Positions 34,529-42,946 of a DNA stretch of 48,914 nucleotides are shown in pieces; position 1 is the first letter of the stretch, and the number at the start of each line of letters is the position of its first letter. Source of the stretch: Nitrospirota bacterium (lineage in GTDB: Bacteria; Nitrospirota; Thermodesulfovibrionia; Thermodesulfovibrionales; UBA9159); NCBI GenBank assembly GCA_023382175.1, contig JAMCQB010000029.1, positions 1-48,914 of the forward strand. The letters are read 5' to 3'. The notes beneath the pieces are model-generated. The model saw only the letters and a list, made by a program, of their open reading frames with translations, was not told the origin of the DNA and searched no databases. Position numbers and translations under genes: made by a program.

Positions 34529-35342
34529 GCATCCCCAGGGTTTCCTTAAGGTCTTTCCTGTCAACCACCATATCGATCATCCCATGTTCAAGAAAGAATT
34601 CGGCCCTCTGAAAGTTTTCGGGCAGTTGCTGTTTGATCGTCTGTTCGATCACCCTTTGCCCTGCAAAGCCTATGAGGCTTTTCGGCTCTGCAATGATGAC
34701 GTCCCCGAGCATGGCAAAGCTTGCCGTAACCCCTCCGAAGGTCGGATCTGAAAGAATGGATATGTAGAGTATCCCCGCCTCTTTCAGCCTTCCTATGGCA
34801 GCAGAGGTCTTTGCCATCTGCATGAGGGAAAAGATTCCCTCCTGCATCCTGGCGCCCCCTGAGGATGCAACGGTGACAAGGGGGATTTTCTTCTCCATTG
34901 CCAGTTCTGCCGCTCTTACGATCTTTTCGCCTACGGCGGAGCCCATGCTCCCCCCGTGAAAGGAAAAATCCATAACCGCGATCACAACGGGGTATCCGTT
35001 GATGAGGGCATCCCCTGTGATGATCGCCTCCCTGAGTCCGCTCCTCTTCTGATACTCTTTGACCCTGTCCCTGTAAGGAATGGTGTCCTTAAAACCAAGG
35101 GGGTCCCCGGAGGTCACCTCCGGATTTATCTCGACGAAGCTCCCTTCGTCCACAATGAGATCCAGACGCTCCATGGCGCTGATCCTGAAGTGGTAGTTAC
35201 ACTTCGGGCAGACCTTGAGGTTCTTTTCGATCTCCTTCTTATAGACGATCTCCTTGCAGTTCTCGCACTTGACCCACAATCCCTCGGGGATCTTAACCTT
35301 CTTGTCGATCTTCTGTTCCCTTGTCTTCTTAAACCACGCCAT
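34497..35342 (-). CDS. accD: Acetyl-CoA carboxylase carboxyltransferase beta subunit
   Basis: 281 aa. With AccA it transfers CO2 from biotin to acetyl-CoA, making malonyl-CoA for fatty acids. The N-terminal zinc ribbon has four cysteines (CENC and CPKC, about residues 25-50). The carboxyltransferase core shows [44 protein letters not shown] and [11 protein letters not shown]. It lies downstream of trpA across a 7-bp array. Confidence 0.97.
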   Translation of the reverse strand: MAWFKKTREQKIDKKVKIPEGLWVKCENCKEIVYKKEIEKNLKVCPKCNYHFRISAMERLDLIVDEGSFVEINPEVTSGDPLGFKDTIPYRDRVKEYQKRSGLREAIITGDALINGYPVVIAVMDFSFHGGSMGSAVGEKIVRAAELAMEKKIPLVTVASSGGARMQEGIFSLMQMAKTSAAIGRLKEAGILYISILSDPTFGGVTASFAMLGDVIIAEPKSLIGFAGQRVIEQTIKQQLPENFQRAEFFLEHGMIDMVVDRKDLKETLGMLIGHLSSAPQ

Positions 35343-35420
35343 GATCAGTGATCAGTGATCAGTAATCAGTGAACAGTTGTGATGTTTCTGCTCATCACTA
35401 TTCACTCATCACTCGTCACT
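35343..35420. repeat. 7-bp-periodic inverted array between trpA and accD
   Basis: The left arm is four or five copies of atcagtg (35344-35376); the right arm is catcact/attcact/catcact/cgtcact (35392-35419), its complement type. The two arms can form a long hairpin in the transcript. Confidence 0.85.
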
Positions 35421-35424
35421 GCCG

Positions 35425-36198
35425 TTAAATTGCCCTCCTCAGTTCAGACATAAGTTTCCCAAGGTTTTCAGGTGACTCATGGAGCTTTTTCACAATGGCG
35501 CTGCCGATGATCACTCCATCAGCAGACTCAGACACTGCCTTAGCCTCCTCAGGAGTAGAAACACCAAAACCCACAGCAACGGGTTTCTTCGTAATTCCTC
35601 GGATGGCGCTCAATGATTCCCGGATCGAACTGTCCAGGGAGAGTTTCGATCCCGTAATCCCGGTTATGGAGACATAGTAGATAAAACCCGTTGATGCACC
35701 GGCGATCTTTTTTATCCTCTCCCCTGTCGACGTCGGCGCCACAAGGAATATGGTGGCAAGATGAGTTGCACTCGCGTAGCGGCGCAATTCCCCTGCCTCT
35801 TCAGGCGGGAGGTCAGGGATGATCACGCCATCCACTCCCGCATCAACAGCATCTCTCACAAACCCTTCCACTCCATATTTGAAAACCGGGTTGTAGTAGG
35901 TCATGAGGACAAGGGGTATCTGACAATCCGGTCTTATATCCCTTACAAGACCGATTACCTTCCTCAGCGTAACGCCCGCCTGAAGCGCCCTCTCCGCCGC
36001 CCTCTGAATGGTCGGCCCATCAGCAAGGGGGTCAGAAAAGGGTACGCCCAATTCAACAATATCAGCGCCTGATCTCTCAAACAAAAGGACCGTCTCCTTC
36101 GACTTTTCAAGGGAAGGGTCCCCCGCCATGACATAGGGTATGAATGCCTTTTTATTCTGAGCCCTCAGTTTCTTGAATGTCTTGTCGATCCTGTTCAT
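35425..36198 (-). CDS. trpA: Tryptophan synthase alpha subunit
   Basis: 257 aa. Splits indole-3-glycerol phosphate to indole and glyceraldehyde 3-phosphate and channels indole to TrpB. The catalytic Glu and Asp lie in VELGVPFSDPLADGPTIQRA. The phosphate-binding parts of the barrel (GFGVSTPEEAK, GVIIGSAIV) and flexible-loop region (STGERIKKIAG) are present. Start is 7 bp after the trpB stop, as in classical trpBA operons. Confidence 0.97.
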   Translation of the reverse strand: MNRIDKTFKKLRAQNKKAFIPYVMAGDPSLEKSKETVLLFERSGADIVELGVPFSDPLADGPTIQRAAERALQAGVTLRKVIGLVRDIRPDCQIPLVLMTYYNPVFKYGVEGFVRDAVDAGVDGVIIPDLPPEEAGELRRYASATHLATIFLVAPTSTGERIKKIAGASTGFIYYVSITGITGSKLSLDSSIRESLSAIRGITKKPVAVGFGVSTPEEAKAVSESADGVIIGSAIVKKLHESPENLGKLMSELRRAI

Positions 36199-36205
36199 AG
36201 CGGTC

Positions 36206-37396
36206 TCACAATTCTATTCCCCTGATCTGTGCCACCTGGTGCACATCCTTATCACCGCGACCTGATAAATTCACCACAATGATTTCGTTGCGTGCCAGCT
36301 TCGGCGCACGTTTCACCGCTTCAGCCAGCGCATGGGCTGATTCGAGGGCAGGGATGATCCCCTCTGTCCTGCTGAGAAGCTCGAAAGCAGACAGCGCCTC
36401 TTCATCCGTGGCATAGGTGTACTCGACGCGGCCCAGGTCCTTCAGGTAGGGGTGCTCGGGACCCACGGCAGCATAGTCCAGTCCCGCTGAAACGGAATGG
36501 GTGCCGAGGACATTGCCTGCTTCATCCTGAAGGAGATAGGTCTTCGTCCCCTGGAAAACCCCAAGGGATCCTCCCGCAAACCTTGCAGCATGCTCACCAC
36601 CTGCGATCCCTCTGCCGCCGGCCTCAACCCCGACCATCTTCACCCCGTCATCCAGAAAAGCATAAAAAAGCCCCATGGCATTGCTTCCGCCGCCGACGCA
36701 CGCTATAAGATGCCCGGGTAGCTTTCCCTCTGCAGCGAGTATCTGTTTCCGTGCCTCCCTGCCGATGACAGCCTGAAAATCCCTGACCATCACAGGAAAA
36801 GGATGGGGTCCGAACACTGTTCCCAGGACATAGTGGGTGCTCTGCACATTGGTAGTCCAATCCCTCAGCGCCTCGTTTATGGCGTCCTTCAGGGTCCTTG
36901 AGCCTATGGGCACTTCCGTGACCCTGGCCCCGAGGAGCCTCATCCTGAAGACATTCAACGCCTGTCTCTTCATATCCACAGAGCCCATGTATATCTCGCA
37001 TTCCAGTCCCACGAGAGCCGCGCCTGTTGCAGTGGCAACTCCGTGCTGTCCGGCCCCTGTCTCTGCAATGAGCCTCTTCTTCCCCATCTTTTTTGCGATC
37101 AATGCCTGGCCGAGGGCATTGTTGATCTTGTGGGCTCCGGTATGTGCAAGGTCCTCCCGTTTAAGGTATATCTTCGCTCCCCCGAGGTGCTCGGTAAAGC
37201 GTTTTGCATAGTACAGCGGGGTAGGTCTTCCGACATACGTCATCTGGAGGCGGGCAAGTTCTTTCTGAAACTCCCTGTCGGTCTTGGACTTGAGATAAAC
37301 GCCCTCAAGCTCCCTAAGTGCAGGCATCAGCGTTTCGGGGACAAACCGGCCGCCGTACTGCCCGAAATAGCCTCTTTTGTCAGGTACCTTCTTAAT
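36206..37396 (-). CDS. trpB: Tryptophan synthase beta subunit (TrpB1) with probable ATT start
   Basis: 396 aa from the proposed start. PLP enzyme joining indole and serine. The PLP lysine is in HTGAHKINN, the catalytic Glu in ETGAGQHG, and the phosphate cup in GGGSNAMG. The first ATG in frame (37327) would remove the conserved family N-terminus ([20 protein letters not shown]), which is encoded just upstream. The frame is open to a stop with no ATG/GTG/TTG. ATT (37396-37394) lies 6 bases after GGAGG and aligns with the usual Met. Coupled to trpA. Confidence 0.93.
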   Translation of the reverse strand: MKKVPDKRGYFGQYGGRFVPETLMPALRELEGVYLKSKTDREFQKELARLQMTYVGRPTPLYYAKRFTEHLGGAKIYLKREDLAHTGAHKINNALGQALIAKKMGKKRLIAETGAGQHGVATATGAALVGLECEIYMGSVDMKRQALNVFRMRLLGARVTEVPIGSRTLKDAINEALRDWTTNVQSTHYVLGTVFGPHPFPVMVRDFQAVIGREARKQILAAEGKLPGHLIACVGGGSNAMGLFYAFLDDGVKMVGVEAGGRGIAGGEHAARFAGGSLGVFQGTKTYLLQDEAGNVLGTHSVSAGLDYAAVGPEHPYLKDLGRVEYTYATDEEALSAFELLSRTEGIIPALESAHALAEAVKRAPKLARNEIIVVNLSGRGDKDVHQVAQIRGIEL

Positions 37397-37406
37397 GATT
37401 CTCCTC
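37394..37406 (-). promoter_or_regulatory. Ribosome binding site that decides the trpB ATT start
   Basis: On the minus strand GGAGGAG is followed by AATC and ATT. The next codons read KKVPDKRG, the expected TrpB N-terminus. ATC directly before ATT is the only neighbouring alternative. Confidence 0.65.
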
Positions 37407-37431
37407 CGGAATGAGACCGTAATAAAATGTT

Positions 37432-37440
37432 ATTATAGCA
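37432..37440 (-). promoter_or_regulatory. Extended -10 promoter for trpBA
   Basis: The minus strand reads TGCTATAAT, a perfect extended -10, 35 bases before the ATT start. No clear -35. Confidence 0.6.
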
Positions 37441-37458
37441 TAACCGGCTTGCAAGCAG

Positions 37459-37545
37459 GGTTCAAGGATTCGAGGACTCGAGGGTTCAAGTCTTTGTCTT
37501 TCTTGAACATTTCACTTTAGTCACTTGATTCCTTGACCCCTCGGA
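37459..37545. repeat. 7-bp-periodic inverted array between ROK gene and trpB
   Basis: Left arm ttcaagg/attcgag/gactcga/gggttca type (37459-37490); right arm cacttga/ttccttg/acccctc (37520-37545). The right arm runs into the ROK gene and encodes its last residues (GPRGQGIK). Confidence 0.65.
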
Positions 37546-38375
37546 CCCTTTTTCCCTAATAGATGCAATGCCCCATACAGTCCGCCGAAGTCGCCGAGGA
37601 CAGCGTTCTCGATCAGGGGAGGTTCAGGGAATATCTTCAAGATTTCTGCAAGGGAGGAGCGGACTTTGTCCATAGGGATTTTATTGATCACTGATCCTCC
37701 CAGGATAACCATGTCAGAGGACCAATGGACAATGGTGTTGTTAAGGCCGTAGGCAAGGAAGCGTGCCACCTCATCCCAGACAGCCGGATCGTTAATTTCG
37801 GATGCCTTCTTTCCATAACGCATCTCGATGGCAGACCCTGAGATATACCGTTCAAGATACCCGGGAATACTCTTGCATTCAGGACAGAGGGTGCCGTCCG
37901 CATCAATGATTTGGTGGCCCGGCTCAAATCCCATGGCACTGGCATCAATTTCGCCATCAATGATCCTCGCCCCTCCGACGCCGGTGCTGACGGTCATATA
38001 GACGACAATCCTTTTCCCCTTGCCTGTTCCCTTTACGGCCTCTCCCAGTCCCACCATGGCGGCATCATTTTCGAGAAAGACAGGTGCACCGAGAATGTTC
38101 TGGAACTCCTCCTTCAGGGGTTTCCGGATCCATCCCGGAATATGCGGGGAATTCACCAGTTTTGTCTTGTCCCGGTCGAGGGGTCCCGCAATGCCTCCGG
38201 CAGCAGCTCTGATTTTCTTTCCCCCTGAGAGTTCAAAGGCAGCATGCTTGAAGAGCTTCATGCCCTCATCGAAATCTTCTGGCGTGGGGATGACCATGGG
38301 TTCTCCAAAATCCCTGCCGTCACCTGAGAAAGCGATCCGCATCTTTGTCCCACCTATGTCAAAAAGGAGATACAT
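37521..38375 (-). CDS. ROK-family sugar kinase (glucokinase-like)
   Basis: 284 aa. ASKHA-fold kinase: phosphate-1 motif DIGGTKMRIA (residues 6-15), GGIAGPLDRDKTKLVNSPHI, the catalytic Asp in LENDAAMVGLGEAV, and VSTGVGGARII. The ROK signature is altered: EPGHQIID is followed by CPECKSIPGYLE, so the third zinc cysteine of the usual CxCGxxGCxE is absent (Tyr instead). It could phosphorylate glucose or an N-acetylhexosamine. The C-terminal tail is repeat-encoded. Alone on the minus strand, with its own -10 (38394-38399). Confidence 0.88.
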   Translation of the reverse strand: MYLLFDIGGTKMRIAFSGDGRDFGEPMVIPTPEDFDEGMKLFKHAAFELSGGKKIRAAAGGIAGPLDRDKTKLVNSPHIPGWIRKPLKEEFQNILGAPVFLENDAAMVGLGEAVKGTGKGKRIVVYMTVSTGVGGARIIDGEIDASAMGFEPGHQIIDADGTLCPECKSIPGYLERYISGSAIEMRYGKKASEINDPAVWDEVARFLAYGLNNTIVHWSSDMVILGGSVINKIPMDKVRSSLAEILKIFPEPPLIENAVLGDFGGLYGALHLLGKKGPRGQGIK

Positions 38376-38393
38376 GCCATCGTCCCTTTTTTT

Positions 38394-38399
38394 ATTATA
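38394..38399 (-). promoter_or_regulatory. -10 box for the ROK gene
   Basis: The minus strand reads TATAAT 18 bases before the ATG; a GGGA Shine-Dalgarno lies between. No good -35 was found. Confidence 0.4.
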
Positions 38400-38479
38400 G
38401 TGAACAAAAGGAATATCTGCACTGGGGTTTATATAGATCCGAAAAATTGACAGAGAACAATGAAGGCATTGAATTGCTT

Positions 38480-38533
38480 GTCATTGCGAAGCAATCTCAT
38501 GCAAAAAGGAGGGATTGCTTTGCTCGCAATGAC
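38480..38533. repeat. 54-bp palindromic element (gtcattg...caatgac family)
   Basis: Arms gtcattgcgaagcaatc and gattgctttgctcgcaatgac. Intergenic relative of the element inside mod and of 42820-42900. Confidence 0.8.
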
Positions 38534-38571
38534 AGATGTCTATGTCCATTTTTCGGTATAAATTCCTTCGT

Positions 38572-38601
38572 TTGACACCCTCTCCATGTATTCTTTATAC
38601 T
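38572..38601 (+). promoter_or_regulatory. Sigma-70-type promoter for the cooT-like/lipoate pair
   Basis: TTGACA (38572-38577) and TATACT (38596-38601) with an 18-base spacer. The start site would be near 38608, about 70 bases before the CooT-like gene. Confidence 0.55.
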
Positions 38602-38675
38602 TCATAAAAGAGGAAAGGTAATCGCGCTTTTCATGAAGACTGCCTTTCCCTCATCTGAAAATCAGGAGGAATTCC

Positions 38676-38864
38676 GTGTGCGAAGTAAACGCATATATCG
38701 TTAAAGACGGAAAAGAGGAGCTGTATCTCGAAAATGTGAATGTGGCGAAATCAGAGGAAGGCAAGGTCTTTCTTAAAAACCTTTTTGGCGAGCAAAAGGT
38801 ATTTGAGGGCGTAATCACAGAGTTTTCTCTCCCCGGGCACAGGATAGTATTAGAGGGCAAGTAA
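38676..38864 (+). CDS. CooT-family small nickel-binding protein
   Basis: 62 aa. The N-terminal MCEVNAYIVKDGKEELYLEN pattern, with Cys2 exposed, and the C-terminal FSLPGHRIVLEG strand match the CooT family, small dimeric SH3-like proteins. CooT of Rhodospirillum binds nickel through Cys2 for CO dehydrogenase maturation; no CODH gene is in the window, so the client is unknown. The GTG start is set by AGGAGG six bases before it. 28 bp before the lipoate transferase gene. Confidence 0.82.
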   Translation: MCEVNAYIVKDGKEELYLENVNVAKSEEGKVFLKNLFGEQKVFEGVITEFSLPGHRIVLEGK

Positions 38865-38892
38865 CGCTCCGGCCTCCCGACGTGGATATGCG

Positions 38893-39684
38893 ATGACAGA
38901 GTGGCGCCTTGTTGACTCCGGACCGTGTGCTGCATCTTACAATATGGCCCTTGATGAGGCCATTGCCACGGAAGTGCGAAAAGGGAATGCTCCCGCCACG
39001 CTGAGATTCTATGGCTGGGAAAGAGCGTCGGTAAGTCTCGGCTTATTCCAGAAGATCACCGATCTGAATCTTCCCTACTGCATCAGCAATAGCATTCCTG
39101 TGGTGAGAAGACCCACCGGCGGCAGGGCCATCCTCCACGGAGACGAACTCACCTTCAGCTTCTCCGCAGGAAATGAAGGATTTTTTTCCAGGGGACTTCT
39201 GGATACCTACCGGCAGCTGAGCGCTGCGCTGAAGTCTGCTCTGGATATGCTCGGCGTAGATATCACGATGAAGACAGAGCGGGAATCAGGGAAAACCCTT
39301 ACGCGAAGCCCCCTCTGTTTCAAGTCCACATCATACGGGGAGATCAGCTGCAGAGGCAATAAGCTCATCGGTTCGGCACAGAAACGCTGGAAGGACGGCT
39401 TCCTTCAGCAGGGTTCCATTCCCTATGTCATAGACGAGGAGAGCACACGAAAAATTTTCAACTTCGCCCCTTTTTCGGACATAAGAGACGGGATGATCGG
39501 TTTGAGGGAGGTACTTCCCGACCTTGACCCTGAACAGTTCAAAGAAGCCATCCGAATTTCTTTTGAAAAAACGTTCCGGCTCAGATTCCGCTGCTCGGGT
39601 CTCTCTCCGGAGGAAGTCCGCCTTGCCCGGGAGCTTGCGGTTCAGAAGTATCGGTCTTCTCACCGAAATCTCCCGGAGGAGTGA
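38893..39684 (+). CDS. Lipoate-protein ligase/octanoyltransferase (LipM-like)
   Basis: 263 aa, BPL_LplA_LipB family. Signature RRPTGGRAILHGDELTFS binds the lipoyl/octanoyl group; LIGSAQKRWKDGFLQQGSIP carries the conserved Lys and the GS-Q-R pattern. A Cys in SPLCFKSTSYGEIS is where LipM enzymes place the acyl-thioester Cys, so an octanoyltransferase role fits slightly better than an ATP-using LplA, which would have an extra C-terminal domain. It modifies lipoyl domains such as GcvH. The 3' end overlaps the membrane protein gene on the other strand by 104 bp. Confidence 0.87.
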   Translation: MTEWRLVDSGPCAASYNMALDEAIATEVRKGNAPATLRFYGWERASVSLGLFQKITDLNLPYCISNSIPVVRRPTGGRAILHGDELTFSFSAGNEGFFSRGLLDTYRQLSAALKSALDMLGVDITMKTERESGKTLTRSPLCFKSTSYGEISCRGNKLIGSAQKRWKDGFLQQGSIPYVIDEESTRKIFNFAPFSDIRDGMIGLREVLPDLDPEQFKEAIRISFEKTFRLRFRCSGLSPEEVRLARELAVQKYRSSHRNLPEE

Positions 39685-40693
39685 CCGCAGGAGGGGGGCC
39701 CTGTTCCTCCTCAAGCGCTACCGTTGTTGAGAAATAATAGTAGCAAAAGAGTGTTGCGATCATCACAAGTCCAAGATAACTCTGGATGACATATGCGCCA
39801 AAATGGTACACAAGGGCCAGCAGGGACCCTATCAGCGGAATCATTCCTAAAGGATAACTCACTGATACCACCAGGAAGCTTACGATGAGGTATCCAAAGA
39901 AGACCAGGCAATAGAGGTAGAATGCATGTGAGTGCGCATAGAGATAGCGCACAGACTCCTTGAGAGACTTAACAGGACCCTCCCCTCTCACCGCCATGAT
40001 AGCCGACCCATAGGCCGTGACAGAGAGCGTGACCAGAATAAGGGTCAGTCCGATAACAAAAAGAATGAGGGAAAAGAAGACGCCGAGGAAAAGGGCAAGG
40101 GTCGCCTCCTGCTCCCTTGCAATGGAAACAACTGCTGAAATCAAGCCTCCAAAAAGGCCAAGGACAAAGGCCACCAGGATGAATATCAGTCCCACCAGCG
40201 ACGTGAACCCGATTAAGGGGAAAAACAATCGCTTCCCCTCGGAGAGGAATACCCTGGCCTGAAACTTCTCAGCACTGCCGGTAATGGACCTGCTTATAAC
40301 GCCGATAGAGCCTCCGAAGAAGAAAATGCCCACGGCCAGCACAGCCGTAATGTAGAGGAGAAGACTGGTGAGGACAAGGATCACCAGCGCGAAATATTTT
40401 GAGAGAATCTCTGAAGGCTCTCTGAATGTTCTGAAGACATCTTCAAAACGCGACAGTTCGGTAAGGTCCAGACCGAAGATGATGAATGCGATTGCCAGGG
40501 GAATTCCGACGACAATGAAGAATCCGACAAAACTCACAAACATGGCGCCCACCTGAATGAGCACAAGCTGCCAGTTCTTATTGATGATCCTGCTGCCGCT
40601 CTGTATCGCCTCTGTGTATCTCACTGTTCGTTCCACACTCTTCAGAAAATATGAATCCGTCCTCTCTTGATAAGTGATTATATTGTAGTGCAA
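39581..40693 (-). CDS. Integral membrane protein, DUF4013-like
   Basis: 370 aa. Six or seven long hydrophobic helices between residues about 40 and 325 (e.g. VLIQVGAMFVSFVGFFIVVG, FALVILVLTSLLLYITAVLA, FFSLILFVIGLTLILVTLSV, CLVFFGYLIVSFLVVSVSYP). The pattern of a repeated pair of helical hairpins resembles DUF4013 and similar glycerophosphodiester-phosphodiesterase-type membrane domains. No catalytic motif is seen. The cytosolic C-terminal tail (from about 330) is Pro/Gly-rich and disordered, and its last 35 codons lie opposite the lipM-like gene. Function unknown. Confidence 0.75.
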   Translation of the reverse strand: MHYNIITYQERTDSYFLKSVERTVRYTEAIQSGSRIINKNWQLVLIQVGAMFVSFVGFFIVVGIPLAIAFIIFGLDLTELSRFEDVFRTFREPSEILSKYFALVILVLTSLLLYITAVLAVGIFFFGGSIGVISRSITGSAEKFQARVFLSEGKRLFFPLIGFTSLVGLIFILVAFVLGLFGGLISAVVSIAREQEATLALFLGVFFSLILFVIGLTLILVTLSVTAYGSAIMAVRGEGPVKSLKESVRYLYAHSHAFYLYCLVFFGYLIVSFLVVSVSYPLGMIPLIGSLLALVYHFGAYVIQSYLGLVMIATLFCYYYFSTTVALEEEQGPPPAVTPPGDFGEKTDTSEPQAPGQGGLPPERDPSSGI

Positions 40694-40715
40694 ACCCGGC
40701 GGAAGGGCAACAGGT

Positions 40716-41327
40716 TTATAAAACGCTCTTCGCCCGTTCGATGAAGAGCTTCAACTTCTTGTGGTCTTTTTTGCCCTTTTCTTCTTCCACCCCGCTGCTG
40801 ACATCCACTGCATACGGCCTTACCCACCGAACGGCCTTCTCGATATTGTCGGGATTGAGCCCGCCTGCAAGGACTATCTTGCCGAACTGCTTTGCGTCCA
40901 CTGCAATGTCCCAGTTGAATATCTGGCCTGTACCCCCGAAAGACTCTGGGGTATAGGTGTCCAGAAGAAAGGCGGAGACATGGTAATGTTTCAGGGAATC
41001 GAGGTCGGTCAACTCCTTTATCCTGATGGCCTTTATGACACTCCTGCCGATACTACAGGCCTCAGGCGGCTCATGACCATGGAACTGTGCCACGTCGATG
41101 GCCGCGTGTTTCATGATCCTTTCCACCTCTTCCGGCTTCTCATCAACAAAGACACCCACTGCCGTGATGAAAGGCGGCAAATCAAGAATGATCTTCCCTG
41201 CTTCATCAGGCGGGATGTACCTTGGACTTCCCTTAAAGAAGACAAACCCCAAGGCATCAGCGCCGAACTCCGCTGCCACGAGGGCGTCACCCAGGTTTGT
41301 GATGCCGCATATCTTGACTTTAACCAT
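40716..41327 (-). CDS. trpF: Phosphoribosylanthranilate isomerase
   Basis: 203 aa, a typical single-domain TrpF barrel. Converts PRA to CdRP in tryptophan synthesis. Catalytic Cys in VKICGITNLGDAL, general acid Asp in FLLDTYTPESFGGTG, phosphate-binding ends LAGGLNPDNIEKA and VDVSSGVEEEKGKKD. Downstream of trpB2 across an 8-bp array; the membrane protein gene follows 22 bp later. Confidence 0.96.
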   Translation of the reverse strand: MVKVKICGITNLGDALVAAEFGADALGFVFFKGSPRYIPPDEAGKIILDLPPFITAVGVFVDEKPEEVERIMKHAAIDVAQFHGHEPPEACSIGRSVIKAIRIKELTDLDSLKHYHVSAFLLDTYTPESFGGTGQIFNWDIAVDAKQFGKIVLAGGLNPDNIEKAVRWVRPYAVDVSSGVEEEKGKKDHKKLKLFIERAKSVL

Positions 41328-41340
41328 GAAACCTCACCAA

Positions 41341-41412
41341 ATCAGGACACGGTGAAACGGAGAAGGGGTGAAACGGCGAACAAAATTTCCCCGGGTCTCC
41401 GTGTCTCTTTTC
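41341..41412. repeat. 8-bp-periodic inverted array between trpF and trpB2
   Basis: Left arm acacggtg/aaacggag/aaggggtg/aaacggcg; right arm cgggtctc/cgtgtctc/ttttcgtc. Same architecture as the heptamer arrays but with an 8-bp unit. Confidence 0.65.
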
Positions 41413-41413
41413 G

Positions 41414-42769
41414 TCACGCAATCGTTGGCAATTTTGCCAGGGCTTCCTTTATCTTTTCGTCAGGATATGCGTAATCCTCAAGTTTGCCCGCAAGAAAATC
41501 CGCATAGGCAGTGAGATCAAAATTGCCATGCCCGCTGAGGTTGAAGAAGATCGTTCTCTGCTTGCCTTCCTCTTTGCATCTGATGGCCTCATCCATGGCC
41601 GCCCTTATGGCGTGCGCGCTCTCCGGAGCGGGGATTATGCCCTCGGATTTGGCAAAACTGATCGCCGCATCAAAGACCACGGTCTGGCCGTAGGAAACCG
41701 CCTCGATCAACTTATCATGATAGAGCTGACATACAAGGGGCGCATCAGCGTGATACCTCAACCCGCCTGCGTGTATTCCCGGCGGCACAAAATCATGACC
41801 CAGCGTATACATCATGAGAAGAGGAGTAAGACCGGCAGTATCACCAAAATCATACCTGAATTCACCCTTTGTGAGCGTAGGACATGAGGTGGGCTCCACA
41901 GCAATTACCCTCAGGTCTTTTCCGTTTATCTTATCATGAAGGAATGGAAAGCTCACCCCAGCCAGATTACTTCCCCCTCCACAGCACCCAATAATAATAT
42001 CAGGGTAATCGCCGATCATTTCAAACTGCTTTTTCGCCTCCAGCCCGATAACGGTCTGGTGGAGAAGGACATGGTTTAAGACAGAGCCCAGGGCATAGTT
42101 TGTATCACTGTGGGTTGCGGCATCTTCCACTGCCTCTGAGATAGCAATGCCGAGACTACCGGGGCTGTTGGGGTCCGCCTCAAGGATCTTTCTCCCTGAA
42201 TTCGTGACGGTTGACGGGCTCGGGTGAACCGTTGCCCCCCAGGTCTCCATGGCGATCCTCCTGTACGGTTTCTGGTCGTAGCTTACCTTCACCATGTAAA
42301 CCGTCACCTCAAGGCCGAAGAGACACCCTGCGAGAGCCATGGCAGAGCCCCACTGTCCCGCCCCGGTTTCCGTGGCGATCCTCTTGATACCCGCCGCCTT
42401 ATTATAATAGGCCTGGGGGATGGAGGTATTGGGTTTATGGCTGCCGGCAGGACTCACCCCTTCGTACTTGTAATATATCTTCGCCGGAGTGCCCAGGGCC
42501 TTCTCAAGCCTGTGTGCCCGGTAAAGGGGAGCAGGCCTCCAGAGGGTATAGATATCCAGGATCTCCTCAGGGATGTCGATCCAGCGCTGGGTCGAAACCT
42601 CCTGTTCGATGAGGGCCATGGGGAATATGGCCGAAAGGTCATCAGGCCCCACGGGTTTAAGGGTTCCGGGATGGAGCGGCGGCTTGGGGAGATTCGGCAT
42701 GTCAGCCATGATGTTGTACCACTGTTTCGGGATCTCTCTGTCAGAGAGCACTACCTTTGTTTCCTTCAT
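41414..42769 (-). CDS. trpB2: TrpB-like tryptophan synthase beta chain (TrpB2 type)
   Basis: 451 aa, longer than TrpB1 because of N-terminal and internal additions, as in the TrpB2 family. The PLP lysine is in AGSHKPNTS, then [12 protein letters not shown] (Trp in place of TrpB1 His), [11 protein letters not shown] and [10 protein letters not shown]. TrpB2 enzymes do not couple tightly with TrpA and may use free indole or O-phosphoserine. AAGGAGG lies 5 bases before the ATG. Placed between trpC and trpF, while TrpB1 sits with trpA 4 kb away, so the cell has both. Confidence 0.93.
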   Translation of the reverse strand: MKETKVVLSDREIPKQWYNIMADMPNLPKPPLHPGTLKPVGPDDLSAIFPMALIEQEVSTQRWIDIPEEILDIYTLWRPAPLYRAHRLEKALGTPAKIYYKYEGVSPAGSHKPNTSIPQAYYNKAAGIKRIATETGAGQWGSAMALAGCLFGLEVTVYMVKVSYDQKPYRRIAMETWGATVHPSPSTVTNSGRKILEADPNSPGSLGIAISEAVEDAATHSDTNYALGSVLNHVLLHQTVIGLEAKKQFEMIGDYPDIIIGCCGGGSNLAGVSFPFLHDKINGKDLRVIAVEPTSCPTLTKGEFRYDFGDTAGLTPLLMMYTLGHDFVPPGIHAGGLRYHADAPLVCQLYHDKLIEAVSYGQTVVFDAAISFAKSEGIIPAPESAHAIRAAMDEAIRCKEEGKQRTIFFNLSGHGNFDLTAYADFLAGKLEDYAYPDEKIKEALAKLPTIA

Positions 42770-42819
42770 CTTATCCTCCTTCGTATAAACTACATTGAAT
42801 GCAGCAAGTGTCGCCGAAT

Positions 42820-42900
42820 GTCATTGCGAGCGACCAACGGGAGCGTGGCAATCTCACCGTGACACCGAGATTGCTTCGTCGCTTCGCTCCTCGCAATGAC
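42820..42900. repeat. 81-bp palindromic element (gtcattg...caatgac family)
   Basis: Arms gtcattgcgagcgac and gcttcgctcctcgcaatgac, with an inner ggcaatctc/gagattgc pair. It fills much of the gap between trpC and trpB2. Confidence 0.85.
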
Positions 42901-42946
42901 CAAGAAATCAAAATGTCCATCAAAATGCACAATCAATGGAATCTTA

